Of a DNA stretch of 64,000 bases, positions 27,215 to 35,776 are shown one piece after another; within the stretch, counting starts at the first letter, position 1; each line of letters opens with the position of its first letter. Made by a program: the position numbers and the translations under genes. The stretch spans positions 1 to 64,000 of the forward strand of contig URMF01000012.1 in the NCBI GenBank assembly GCA_900548855.1. The letters run 5' to 3'. The notes below the pieces were generated by a model. That model was not told the origin of the DNA. It did no database searches and was given only the letters and a program-made list of their open reading frames with translations. This stretch comes from an uncultured Eubacteriales bacterium (GTDB taxonomy: Bacteria; Bacillota; Clostridia; Lachnospirales; Lachnospiraceae).

Positions 27215-30200
27215 ATGAAAAAGGGATTGATAAAATCAACATTTCGGGAAATAAAAGAGAGCTTGGGACGATATATGGCAATATTGCTGATTGTTGCTTT
27301 GGGAGTGGGATTTTTTTCCGGGCTTAAGGTGGCATACAGTGCGATGCTGTATACGGCGGATACCTACCTGAAGGAGCAGAATTTCTATGATTACCATTTG
27401 CTGTCCACCATGGGCTTTGATGAGGATACGGCAGAATATCTTGAGGAAAAGGCAGAAGATGCGGTGACAGAGGGCAGTAAGAGTGTAGATGTTCTGATGA
27501 CAGAGAAGGATGGGACAGAGCGTGTTATCCGAACCATTGAATTGCCGGAGTATGTCAACAAGCCTGAGCTTACGGCGGGGCGGATGCCGGAAAATGCGAG
27601 GGAATGCCTTGTAGATGAGCATGGCTTTGGCGAAGGCTCCATTGGAGATACCTTGACAATTGCAGAGGAAAATACGGAGGAGGACAGGGATAAATTTAAG
27701 GAGACAGAGTATACGATTGTGGGTCTGGTGCGTTCACCGCTTTATACGCTTTACCAGCGCGGAACCACTTCTATTGGTAATGGAAGCATAGATGCGTATA
27801 TCTATCTGGAACCGGAGGCTTACGATATAGACTATGATACGGATATTTATGTGGTATTTGATACGGATGCGCAGATGTATTCGGATGAATACAGTGATTT
27901 TATGGATTCTAAGGAGGAGTTCTGGGAGAATATCTGCCAGACTGCGGCAGATATGCGGTATGAGCGCATTTACACAGATGCCAGTGGGGAGATTGATGAT
28001 GCAGAGGAAACCCTGCAGGAAAAAAAGGCAGATGGTGCAGACGGATTAGCGGATGCTTTAGAGGAATTAAATAGCGGGAAAAAACAGCTTCAGGATGGAG
28101 AAAATGCCATTAACCAGGCAAAGAGAACCGTTGAGGAGAATGCGAAAACCCTTGAGGAAAAGGAAACGGAGTATAAAAAAGGACGAAAGACCTATCAGGA
28201 GCAGAAGGAAGAGTTTGACAAGGGAAAGAGCGCTTATGAAAAAGGGTTGAAAGAATATAATTCCAAGTATGGGGAATATGAGACGAGCCGTAAGGAGTAT
28301 GAAGATAGTAAGGCGGCTTATGAGGAGAGTGAAAAGCAGTATGCGGAAGCCCTGGCATTGTATGAGAACGGCAAGGGATATTTAACCGATGCAGAGAGGC
28401 AGGTAAAGGAGCAGGAGCTCAAAGCCTGGCGGGAGACATTAGATGCTGCCAGCCAGACCTTGTCGACTGCCGGGGCACAGCTGGACACCGCTAAAACCAC
28501 CTTTGCAGCGACGAAAAAGACTCTGGATGAAAAGGGGAAGGAGATTGCAAAAGGGGAGAAGCAGCTTGCTAAGGCAAAAAAGGAGCTGGAAGCTGCCGGG
28601 GCTCAGATTGAGGAGGCAAAGAAACAGCTTAATGCTGCCAGAAGCCAGATTTCTGGAAAAGAGCAGGAGCTTAAGGATGCAAATGAGGAGCTTCTTGCGG
28701 GACAGGAAGAATATGAGGATGCGAAAAAGGAATATGATGAGAAGATTCGTGATGCAGAGGAAGAACTGGCAGATGCAAGGAAAGAAGTAGAAGAGATTGA
28801 AAAACCGGAAACCTATGTATTGGGAAGGGATAGCAATGCAGGCTATGCCAGCTTTCAAAATGATGCGGGTATTGTAGAGGGTGTCGCAAGGGTATTCCCA
28901 ATCTTTTTCTTCCTGGTGGCAGCGTTGGTCTGCATGACAACCATGGCAAGAATGATGGAGGAGCAGCGTACCCAGGTGGGGGTTTTGAAAGCACTGGGAT
29001 ATTCTAATGGTGCAGTTATGGGTAAGTATATTATTTATTCCGGAAGTGCAGCTGTCATTGGTGCGGTTGTAGGCTTTTTTGCAGGTACATGGGCATTTTC
29101 CATTGTTATCTGGAAAGCGTACCAGATGCTGTATGATATGGGTTCCCTGCACTATGTATTTAAATTAAGCTATGCGGTTATCTCTATTATAGTGGCATTG
29201 TTATGTTCCGTGGGAACCACTGTTGTATCCTGTCACCAGGAACTTCAGGAAATGGCAGCCTCCCTGATGCGGCCAAAGGTGCCGAAGGTGGGAAAAAGGG
29301 TGCTGCTGGAGCGGGTCCCTGCCATCTGGAGTCGTTTGAAGTTTCTGGATAAGGTATCCATGAGAAACCTGTTCCGCTATAAGAAGCGCCTTTTTATGAT
29401 GATTGTGGGTGTCAGCGGATGTACGGCTTTACTGGTAACCGGTATGGGCATACGGGATTCCATCGCCAAAATTGCAGATAAGCAGTTTGACACGATTTCC
29501 CTTTATGATTTGTCGGTGAATATCAGTGAGGGAGAGGTCACTGTAGAGGGCATGGAGGATGCTTTGCTGGTATCGGAAAAGAGCATGGATATGCAGGTAA
29601 ATACCAGCACAAAAAGTGTAAATGTACTGGTGCCGGAGAGCAGTAGACGGTTTGCAGAATATATGAATATACATGGCGAGGATGGGGAAGCGGTTTCCTT
29701 TCCGAAGGACAACGAGGTGGTGATTTCCCTTAAGACAGCAGAGAGCTATGGAATAAAGCCTGGAGATGAAATCCGCCTGCAGAATAGTGATTTGAAGGGT
29801 GGCTCGGTTACGGTCAGCGGAATCTATGTAAATTATTTTAATCACTATGTAATCATGACACCAGACACTTATAAAGCCTTGTTTGGCGAGGAGGCAGACT
29901 ACAATGAAATGTTTGTCAATATCAGTGAAGGAGCAGATGTACATGCTGTCTCTGCGGATTTGATGAAGCAGGACGGTGTGACCTATGTTTCGGCAAGTGA
30001 GGATATGAAACAACAGGTAGCGGATATGATGAAGAGCCTGGATTATGTTGTGGTGTTGGTCATTGCCTGTGCGGCAATGCTTGCATTTATTGTTATTTAT
30101 AACCTTAATAATATCAATATTACTGAGCGTATTAGGGAAATTGCCACCATTAAGGTTTTGGGATTTTACAGAGAGGAAACGAATTCCTATGTATTCCGGG

Positions 30201-30439
30201 AAAACATCATTCTGACTCTGCTGGGAAGCCTGGTGGGCATAGTTTTAGGTCATTATCTGCACGCCTTTGTTATGAGCCAGATTCAGATTGATGCTGTGGC
30301 GTTTGATACCCATGTGTCTGCGGTAAGCTATATTATCAGTGTATGTCTGACACTGCTCTTTAACCAGCTTGTGAATCTGTTTATGTCAAGAAAACTGGAT
30401 GGTATTGATATGGCAGAATCCCTTAAATCAGTAGAATAA
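27215..30439 (+). CDS. FtsX-type ABC permease with long coiled-coil stalk
   Basis: 1074 residues from an ATG with GGAGTGGTGACGG upstream. One N-terminal membrane helix, an outer MacB-like domain, then a heptad-rich Lys/Glu/Ala region at about residues 255-530, followed by two FtsX domains (helices around 560-690 and 940-1070) and a second outer domain between them. This architecture is known from large Firmicutes permeases that act on extracytoplasmic targets. Substrate unknown. Confidence 0.88.
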   Translation: MKKGLIKSTFREIKESLGRYMAILLIVALGVGFFSGLKVAYSAMLYTADTYLKEQNFYDYHLLSTMGFDEDTAEYLEEKAEDAVTEGSKSVDVLMTEKDGTERVIRTIELPEYVNKPELTAGRMPENARECLVDEHGFGEGSIGDTLTIAEENTEEDRDKFKETEYTIVGLVRSPLYTLYQRGTTSIGNGSIDAYIYLEPEAYDIDYDTDIYVVFDTDAQMYSDEYSDFMDSKEEFWENICQTAADMRYERIYTDASGEIDDAEETLQEKKADGADGLADALEELNSGKKQLQDGENAINQAKRTVEENAKTLEEKETEYKKGRKTYQEQKEEFDKGKSAYEKGLKEYNSKYGEYETSRKEYEDSKAAYEESEKQYAEALALYENGKGYLTDAERQVKEQELKAWRETLDAASQTLSTAGAQLDTAKTTFAATKKTLDEKGKEIAKGEKQLAKAKKELEAAGAQIEEAKKQLNAARSQISGKEQELKDANEELLAGQEEYEDAKKEYDEKIRDAEEELADARKEVEEIEKPETYVLGRDSNAGYASFQNDAGIVEGVARVFPIFFFLVAALVCMTTMARMMEEQRTQVGVLKALGYSNGAVMGKYIIYSGSAAVIGAVVGFFAGTWAFSIVIWKAYQMLYDMGSLHYVFKLSYAVISIIVALLCSVGTTVVSCHQELQEMAASLMRPKVPKVGKRVLLERVPAIWSRLKFLDKVSMRNLFRYKKRLFMMIVGVSGCTALLVTGMGIRDSIAKIADKQFDTISLYDLSVNISEGEVTVEGMEDALLVSEKSMDMQVNTSTKSVNVLVPESSRRFAEYMNIHGEDGEAVSFPKDNEVVISLKTAESYGIKPGDEIRLQNSDLKGGSVTVSGIYVNYFNHYVIMTPDTYKALFGEEADYNEMFVNISEGADVHAVSADLMKQDGVTYVSASEDMKQQVADMMKSLDYVVVLVIACAAMLAFIVIYNLNNINITERIREIATIKVLGFYREETNSYVFRENIILTLLGSLVGIVLGHYLHAFVMSQIQIDAVAFDTHVSAVSYIISVCLTLLFNQLVNLFMSRKLDGIDMAESLKSVE

Positions 30440-30465
30440 AAAATTGAAAAATATGGAACAAAGCC

Positions 30466-30495
30466 TTGACAAAACCTAAAATTGTTGTGTATAGT
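30466..30495 (+). promoter_or_regulatory. Sigma-A promoter upstream of the amino-acid symporter
   Basis: TTGACA and TATAGT separated by 18 bp. A terminator hairpin begins only ~10 nt past the expected start site, which suggests an attenuated transcript. Confidence 0.6.
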
Positions 30496-30510
30496 ATTTT
30501 TATTTCAAAG

Positions 30511-30540
30511 GAGGACAATACTAGAATTGTCCTCTTTTTT
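30511..30540 (+). terminator. Promoter-proximal terminator/attenuator
   Basis: GAGGACAAT and ATTGTCCTC pair perfectly (9 bp, 6-nt loop) followed by TTTTTT. It lies between promoter and symporter gene, so it would end most transcripts at about 40 nt unless read through. Confidence 0.7.
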
Positions 30541-30561
30541 CATGTTTGCATTGAGCCTTGC

Positions 30562-30626
30562 ATGGAAAATTAGATATACAGCTAAGGGGAGCTTGCTCAC
30601 CGATAGCTGTATATCTGATTTTCCAT
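30562..30626. repeat. 65-nt near-perfect palindrome in the symporter leader
   Basis: A 23-bp stem (30562-30584 with 30604-30626, one G-T pair) encloses a 19-nt loop that itself can fold through GAGC/GCTC. It is followed by a purine-rich stretch with recurring GCGAAG/GGAGCG words to about 30710. It resembles intergenic REP-like palindromes; an RNA regulatory hairpin is equally possible. Confidence 0.6.
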
Positions 30627-30733
30627 ATATGGCGAAAGCCATGACCGAGATGGAGCGGAGCGGAATCGAGGTTGCAAGGCGAAGATGAGCGAAGCGAAAG
30701 CCAAAGTATTAAAGAAGAAAGAGGGAGAGAATT

Positions 30734-32413
30734 ATGAGTTTTTCAGAAATTGTAAGCGCAATAGACGATTTTGTCTGGGGACCGGTTATGCTGGTACTGT
30801 TAGTGGGGACCGGTATTTTCCTTACAATCCGTACTGGATTTTTACCATGGAGAAATCTTCCCTATGCATTGAAGAGTACGTTAAGTAAAGAAGCACGTAC
30901 AAAGAGCAGAGGAGAAGGAGATGTGTCACCGTTTTCGGCATTAACTACAGCATTGGCGGCAACGATTGGTACTGGTAATATCGTAGGTGTGGCGACGGCC
31001 ATGGTTTCGGGTGGTCCCGGGGCACTGGTTTGGATGTGGATTTCCGCATGTTTTGGATTAACTTCTAAATTTTCTGAGTGCATGCTTGCTATCAAGTACC
31101 GGGAAGTAAATGAAAAGGGTGAGATGTCCGGTGGTCCAATGTATACAATGAAGAAAGGCATAAAGAATAAGACCTTCGGAAGTATTCTTGGCTGGTTATT
31201 TGCATTTTTTGCAGTTGTGGCATCCTTTGGAATTGGTAATATGACACAGGCAAATTCCATTGCCTCCGCTTTAAATGAGACCTTCCGTTTTCCGGTTTCT
31301 GTTATAGGTATTGTGATAACGGTACTGGCATTATTAATTATTGTTGGAGGAATCAAGACAATTTCCAAGGTATCTTCCGTTGTGGTACCAGTGATGGCTA
31401 TTTTTTATGTAATCTGCGGATTGGTTGTCATTATTGGAAATATTGAGAATGTTCCCTTTGGTGTTGCTACGATTTTTTCCATGGCATTCAGTGTGAAGGC
31501 AATATCCGGTGGTGCTCTTGGTACGGTAGTTGCATCTATGATGAGTGCAATGCGTTATGGCGTTGCACGGGGTATCTTTTCCAATGAAGCAGGTATGGGT
31601 TCTGCGGCGATTACGGCGGCAGCGGCTACAACGGATAATCCGGTACGACAGGGTTATATTAATATGACCGGAACCTTTTGGGATACGATTGTTGTCTGTA
31701 CCATTACTGGTCTTGCGATTGCTTCCTCCGGCGTGCTGGGCATGACCGCAGAAAAAGCAGTTGGTACATATGAAATAGATGGAACACGGCTGGTTGTGGA
31801 GGCAGATTACAGTGGGGAGAAAAAGACTACCGGGTATGATATGGCAATTAATGGGGATACCGTTACGCTGACTGCAAAGGATACGATTCTTAAATTAATT
31901 CCTTATGATGGAGAGAAAGAGAATATTGCTTCCGGTGTAACAGAGGTTGCTATAGCCGACGGTGTGATTACCGGTACGTGGCAGGGGGATGATAAGAATG
32001 TATATAATTTTTATGAGGATGGTTCCTTTAAATATGATGAGCTGGTTGTAGGTTCCTCCCTAACCATTCAGGCATTTAAAACCGTGCTTGGTTCAGCCGG
32101 TGGCTGGTTAGTTGCCATTGGTATTTCCTTGTTTGCCTTTTCTACGATTCTTGGCTGGGAATATCATGGGGAAAAGGCATTTGAGTATATATTGGGAACA
32201 CATAAGTTTAACATGGTTTACCGTGTGATTTTCTCACTGATTGCCTATGTGGGAGCAACCCAGACCCTGGATTTGGTATGGAATCTATCGGATATTGCCA
32301 ATGCACTGATGGCGATTCCAAACCTGATTTGTATGTTGCTGTTAAGCAGTGAGATTGCGAAGGATATGAAAGAATTCCAGAAGGTGATTAAAGAGGAAAA
32401 GGCGGCAAGGTAA
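30734..32413 (+). CDS. Alanine/glycine:sodium symporter (AGCS) with inserted domain
   Basis: 559 residues; typical AGCS proteins have 450-490. Family motifs such as ATIGTGNIVGVATA, SGGPMYTMKKGI and FSNEAGMGSAAI are intact. About 95 extra residues (roughly 345-440) sit between two membrane helices. They are hydrophilic and beta-rich, with GVITGTWQGDDKNVYNFYED resembling small extracytoplasmic beta domains such as DUF5640. The ATG at 30734 follows GAGGGAGAGAATT. The gene has a promoter and attenuator of its own. Confidence 0.88.
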   Translation: MSFSEIVSAIDDFVWGPVMLVLLVGTGIFLTIRTGFLPWRNLPYALKSTLSKEARTKSRGEGDVSPFSALTTALAATIGTGNIVGVATAMVSGGPGALVWMWISACFGLTSKFSECMLAIKYREVNEKGEMSGGPMYTMKKGIKNKTFGSILGWLFAFFAVVASFGIGNMTQANSIASALNETFRFPVSVIGIVITVLALLIIVGGIKTISKVSSVVVPVMAIFYVICGLVVIIGNIENVPFGVATIFSMAFSVKAISGGALGTVVASMMSAMRYGVARGIFSNEAGMGSAAITAAAATTDNPVRQGYINMTGTFWDTIVVCTITGLAIASSGVLGMTAEKAVGTYEIDGTRLVVEADYSGEKKTTGYDMAINGDTVTLTAKDTILKLIPYDGEKENIASGVTEVAIADGVITGTWQGDDKNVYNFYEDGSFKYDELVVGSSLTIQAFKTVLGSAGGWLVAIGISLFAFSTILGWEYHGEKAFEYILGTHKFNMVYRVIFSLIAYVGATQTLDLVWNLSDIANALMAIPNLICMLLLSSEIAKDMKEFQKVIKEEKAAR

Positions 32414-32463
32414 GGTTTCCCAAAGAGATGAATAACAGTTATTAAAAGGAGGAACTTGATAAT

Positions 32464-33114
32464 ATGTGTAAAGTGGGAAAAAGGAAAGGAATCAAAAATA
32501 TAGCAGGGGTCATCTTAGTTATGCTGCTTATGATAACTGTAGCTGGATGTGGTCAGGAAAATAGAGAAGCCAATACAGGTGGAATGAATAGCCAGCAGCC
32601 GGTAAATGAACAGGAACAGGATACTGTACAGGAAGAAACGAATGAGCCAGAAAAGCAGGATGCGCCAGATACTTATCAGGAACTGCTGGAGGGAGATACG
32701 GCTCCGGATTTCACTGCTGATTTGGTAGACGGAAGCACATTTACACTTTCAGAGCAAAGCGGTAAGGTGGTGCTGGTGAATTTCTGGGCAACATGGTGTG
32801 GACCGTGTGTTGGGGAAATGCCGGCATTTGAAAAGCTTCAAAAGGAATATGGAGATGAGGTGGCGGTTCTTGCAGTGAACTGTTTAGAGGATGAGGAAAC
32901 GGTCAGACAGTTCGTTGCGGAGAACAGATATACCTTTCCAATTGCTTTTGATGTGGAGGGCGTTGTGAATATGAAATATCCAACAGATGGTATTCCGTAT
33001 ACATTAGTGATTGGCAAGGACGGTACGGTGCAGAATATTTATCTCGGTGCGGCAGATGCAGATACGCAGTACCAGGAATATAAGAGTGGCATTGATTCTG
33101 CGCTGGGAAAATAA
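32464..33114 (+). CDS. TlpA/ResA-type thioredoxin-fold lipoprotein
   Basis: 216 residues. Signal peptide with lipobox TVAGC (Cys about residue 29), a Gln/Glu-rich linker of ~50 residues, then an AhpC-TSA/TlpA domain with the redox centre FWATWCGPCVGE (Cys about 111 and 114) and the cis-Pro in GIPYTLVI. It would reduce or oxidise disulfides outside the membrane. It is followed by a CXXC peptide and a membrane 4Fe-4S protein that could supply electrons. Confidence 0.9.
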   Translation: MCKVGKRKGIKNIAGVILVMLLMITVAGCGQENREANTGGMNSQQPVNEQEQDTVQEETNEPEKQDAPDTYQELLEGDTAPDFTADLVDGSTFTLSEQSGKVVLVNFWATWCGPCVGEMPAFEKLQKEYGDEVAVLAVNCLEDEETVRQFVAENRYTFPIAFDVEGVVNMKYPTDGIPYTLVIGKDGTVQNIYLGAADADTQYQEYKSGIDSALGK

Positions 33115-33153
33115 TTCCGAATATGACGAAAAATGAAGAAATGGAGAATTTCT

Positions 33154-33291
33154 ATGGGAAGACAATTAATCAGGAAGGGATTGCTCATTATAGCGGTCGT
33201 CCTTATTTTAATCGGTTTAAATCAGAAAGGTTTTCAAGATGTCAAAAATAAGGCAGTCCGTATTTGTTATGAGTGTATAGGAATCGGATAA
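33154..33291 (+). CDS. Small CXXC membrane peptide (CD1871A-like)
   Basis: 45 residues from an ATG with GGAG eight bases upstream. One membrane helix (LLIIAVVLILIGL) and a C-terminal ICYECIGIG containing a CXXC pair. The stop codon overlaps the ATG of the next gene (ATAATG). Similar peptides in Clostridia lie between TlpA-like lipoproteins and NapH-like 4Fe-4S proteins, so a redox relay role is likely. Confidence 0.8.
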   Translation: MGRQLIRKGLLIIAVVLILIGLNQKGFQDVKNKAVRICYECIGIG

Positions 33292-34124
33292 TGAAAAAGA
33301 GAAAATTAATCCAGGTAATTTGTGCGCTTTTATACAATTGTAATTTTACCGGATTTGCTGAAGGGAAAATTTATCAGGGAGATATAAAGGGGGTATGTGT
33401 TCCGGGACTGAACTGTTACTCCTGTCCGGGAGCAATTGGTTCCTGTCCCCTTGGCAGTCTGCAGACCGCATTGCTTTCGTCCCGGTATAAATTTCCGTAT
33501 TACATACTGGGAATGTTGTTGCTGTTTGGTGCGATACTTGGAAGAGTGGTCTGTGGATTTTTATGCCCTTTTGGTCTGTTGCAGGAGCTGCTCTATAAGA
33601 TTCCTTCCAAGAAAATGCAGAAGAACAAATGGACGAGAAGATTGTCCCTGTTAAAATATATGATTCTTATTGTGTTTGTCATTGGAATTCCGTTATTTTT
33701 AGCAGTACCAGGATTTTGTAAATACATCTGTCCGGCAGGTACATTGGAGGGTGGAATCTTTTTAGTGGCAATGAATGAGAGGCTGCAGGCATTGATTGGT
33801 GGACTGTTCTCATGGAAAATGGCAGTGCTGGCAGTGGTGCTTCTTTCAGCCGTGTTTATTTTTAGGAGCTTTTGCCGTTTTATCTGCCCTTTAGGGGCGT
33901 TCTATGCACTGTTTCATAAGGTTTCCATCGTGGGAATGAAACTGGATGAGGAGAAATGTAATGGTTGTAATGCCTGTGTAGCGCACTGTAAAATGGATGT
34001 CAAGCGTGTAGGTGACAGGGAGTGCATCCAGTGTGGGGAATGTATAGATAAATGTGGGCAATGTGCGTTAAGTTTCAAGGGAAAAATTTTGGGGGAAAAT
34101 CACCAAAAAGAATCACAAAAATAA
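33291..34124 (+). CDS. Membrane 4Fe-4S protein, NapH/CcoG-like
   Basis: 277 residues with four to five membrane helices. The two CxxxCP-type motifs (CGFLCPFG, CRFICPLG) of the family, an extra CKYICPAG and an N-terminal CYSCPGAIGSCPLG are visible. A C-terminal ferredoxin domain has CNGCNACVAHC and CIQCGECIDKC. It likely carries electrons across the membrane to the TlpA-like lipoprotein (inference from cassette). No 3' terminator is obvious. Confidence 0.88.
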   Translation: MKKRKLIQVICALLYNCNFTGFAEGKIYQGDIKGVCVPGLNCYSCPGAIGSCPLGSLQTALLSSRYKFPYYILGMLLLFGAILGRVVCGFLCPFGLLQELLYKIPSKKMQKNKWTRRLSLLKYMILIVFVIGIPLFLAVPGFCKYICPAGTLEGGIFLVAMNERLQALIGGLFSWKMAVLAVVLLSAVFIFRSFCRFICPLGAFYALFHKVSIVGMKLDEEKCNGCNACVAHCKMDVKRVGDRECIQCGECIDKCGQCALSFKGKILGENHQKESQK

Positions 34125-34313
34125 TTACGTTTTGACTGAGAAAATGTGATAAAAATGGAGAGGGAAAATAATGTGATGCATGTTTTTGCAGAAATGTGTT
34201 GTTATCGCTGAGATTTTTTCTAGTCTGATATCGGGTATATAAGGAATGTTTTTTACTAAACAGGAGCAAACTATACTGATTAGGTTTATTATAAGAACAG
34301 AAAGGCAGGAAAA

Positions 34314-35756
34314 ATGACAGAATCAGTATGGAGTAAATCAACATGGATGCCGGAGAGGAAATCGCTTTCTGAAAATATAGAAACAGAAGTTGCCGTAATC
34401 GGTGCCGGCATGACAGGTATTTTAACAGCTTATTTGTTGCAGCAGACAGGAAGAAAGGTTATTGTGCTTGAGGCGGACCGGATTGGAAGCGGACAGACAA
34501 AAAACACAACGGCAAAAATCACAAGCCAGCATGGAAGAATTTACAGCCAGCTTACAAAAGATTATGGTGTGGAATGTGCGAGGTTATATGCAAGGGCAAA
34601 TGAAGCAGCCATTGCAGCATATGAGAGGATAATAGAGAAAAATCATATAGAGTGCCATTTTGAGAGGCTTCCGTCCTATCTGTACTCTACTTCTGATAAA
34701 AAGGCGCTGGAGGAGGAAGCAAGACTGGCAGCCTCATTTGGAATACCAGCGTATTATACAGAAGAAAGCGAACTGCCTTTTACCATAGCCGGTGCGGTCT
34801 GCTTTGAAAATCAGGCGCAATTCCATCCGTTGGAATTTTTAAAAGTGTTATCCGAGGATTTAACAATATATGAGCAGACAAAGGTTTTATCTGTAAAGGG
34901 GCATTGTATAGCTACATCAAAGGGGAATGTTACGGCAAAGCATATTGTATTTGCCACCCATTATCCGGTTATGAACCTTCCTGGTTTCTATTTTGTAAGG
35001 CAGCATCAGGAGCGGAGCTATGTGCTGGCAATTTCCAATGTGGAAAATCTCCATGGCATGTATTACAGTATGGACCAGGAAGGACTTTCCTTCCGAATGG
35101 CAGGGGATGTATTGCTGCTTGGAGGGGGAGGGCACCGGACAGGGCAGGAAGCAGTTTTTGGAAAAGAAGGATATGGTTTTTTGAAAAATGTGGCGGGGAA
35201 ATATTATCCGGAGCATAAAGAGATTGCACATTGGTCTGCACAGGACTGTCTGACACATGATAAGCTTCCCTTTATTGGACGATATTCTGTATTCCGTCCG
35301 TATTGGTATGTGGCAACCGGATTTAAAAAATGGGGAATGACAGCTGCGATGCTCTCAGCAATGATTTTATGTGACCGGATTTGTGGTGTGGATAATCCTT
35401 ATGAAAAGCTCTTTGCTCCACAAAGATTGCATTTAAAGGCAAGTCTTTGCGAGCTGTTAAAGGATATCGGGGTGAGCGCAACAGGACTCGCAAAGGGAGC
35501 GTTTCATTTACCGTTCCAGGAGGTGTCATCTGTTAAACCCGGCCAGGGAAAAGTTGTAAGGTGCGGCTTCGGAAGGTATGGCTGTTATAAAGAGGAAACA
35601 GGAAAAATCCATAAGATTCCGATAAGGTGTCCACACATGGGCTGTGAACTGGAATGGAATCAGGAGGAGCGGACATGGGATTGTCCATGTCATGGTTCGA
35701 GGTTTGACATAGATGGAAATCTGATTGATGATCCGGCACAGACGAGCATACGGTAA
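34314..35756 (+). CDS. FAD-dependent oxidoreductase with C-terminal Rieske domain
   Basis: 480 residues. An N-terminal DAO-type fold (AVIGAGMTGILTAYLLQQTG, VLEADRIGSGQT) spans about 1-380. The C-terminal ~75 residues form a Rieske [2Fe-2S] domain with CPHMGC and CPCHGSRF. The Bacillus YhfW type has the same fusion. Electron donor and substrate are unknown. AAAGGCAGG lies before the ATG. It converges with the minus-strand RNA-repair operon. Confidence 0.88.
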   Translation: MTESVWSKSTWMPERKSLSENIETEVAVIGAGMTGILTAYLLQQTGRKVIVLEADRIGSGQTKNTTAKITSQHGRIYSQLTKDYGVECARLYARANEAAIAAYERIIEKNHIECHFERLPSYLYSTSDKKALEEEARLAASFGIPAYYTEESELPFTIAGAVCFENQAQFHPLEFLKVLSEDLTIYEQTKVLSVKGHCIATSKGNVTAKHIVFATHYPVMNLPGFYFVRQHQERSYVLAISNVENLHGMYYSMDQEGLSFRMAGDVLLLGGGGHRTGQEAVFGKEGYGFLKNVAGKYYPEHKEIAHWSAQDCLTHDKLPFIGRYSVFRPYWYVATGFKKWGMTAAMLSAMILCDRICGVDNPYEKLFAPQRLHLKASLCELLKDIGVSATGLAKGAFHLPFQEVSSVKPGQGKVVRCGFGRYGCYKEETGKIHKIPIRCPHMGCELEWNQEERTWDCPCHGSRFDIDGNLIDDPAQTSIR

Positions 35757-35776
35757 AATAAAAAGGAAGCAGGTAT

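Noticed and set aside
30627..30715. CRISPR or tandem repeat array in the purine-rich GCGAAG/GGAGCG stretch
   Set aside because: The words recur irregularly at short distances, with no fixed repeat length, no spacers and no cas genes.
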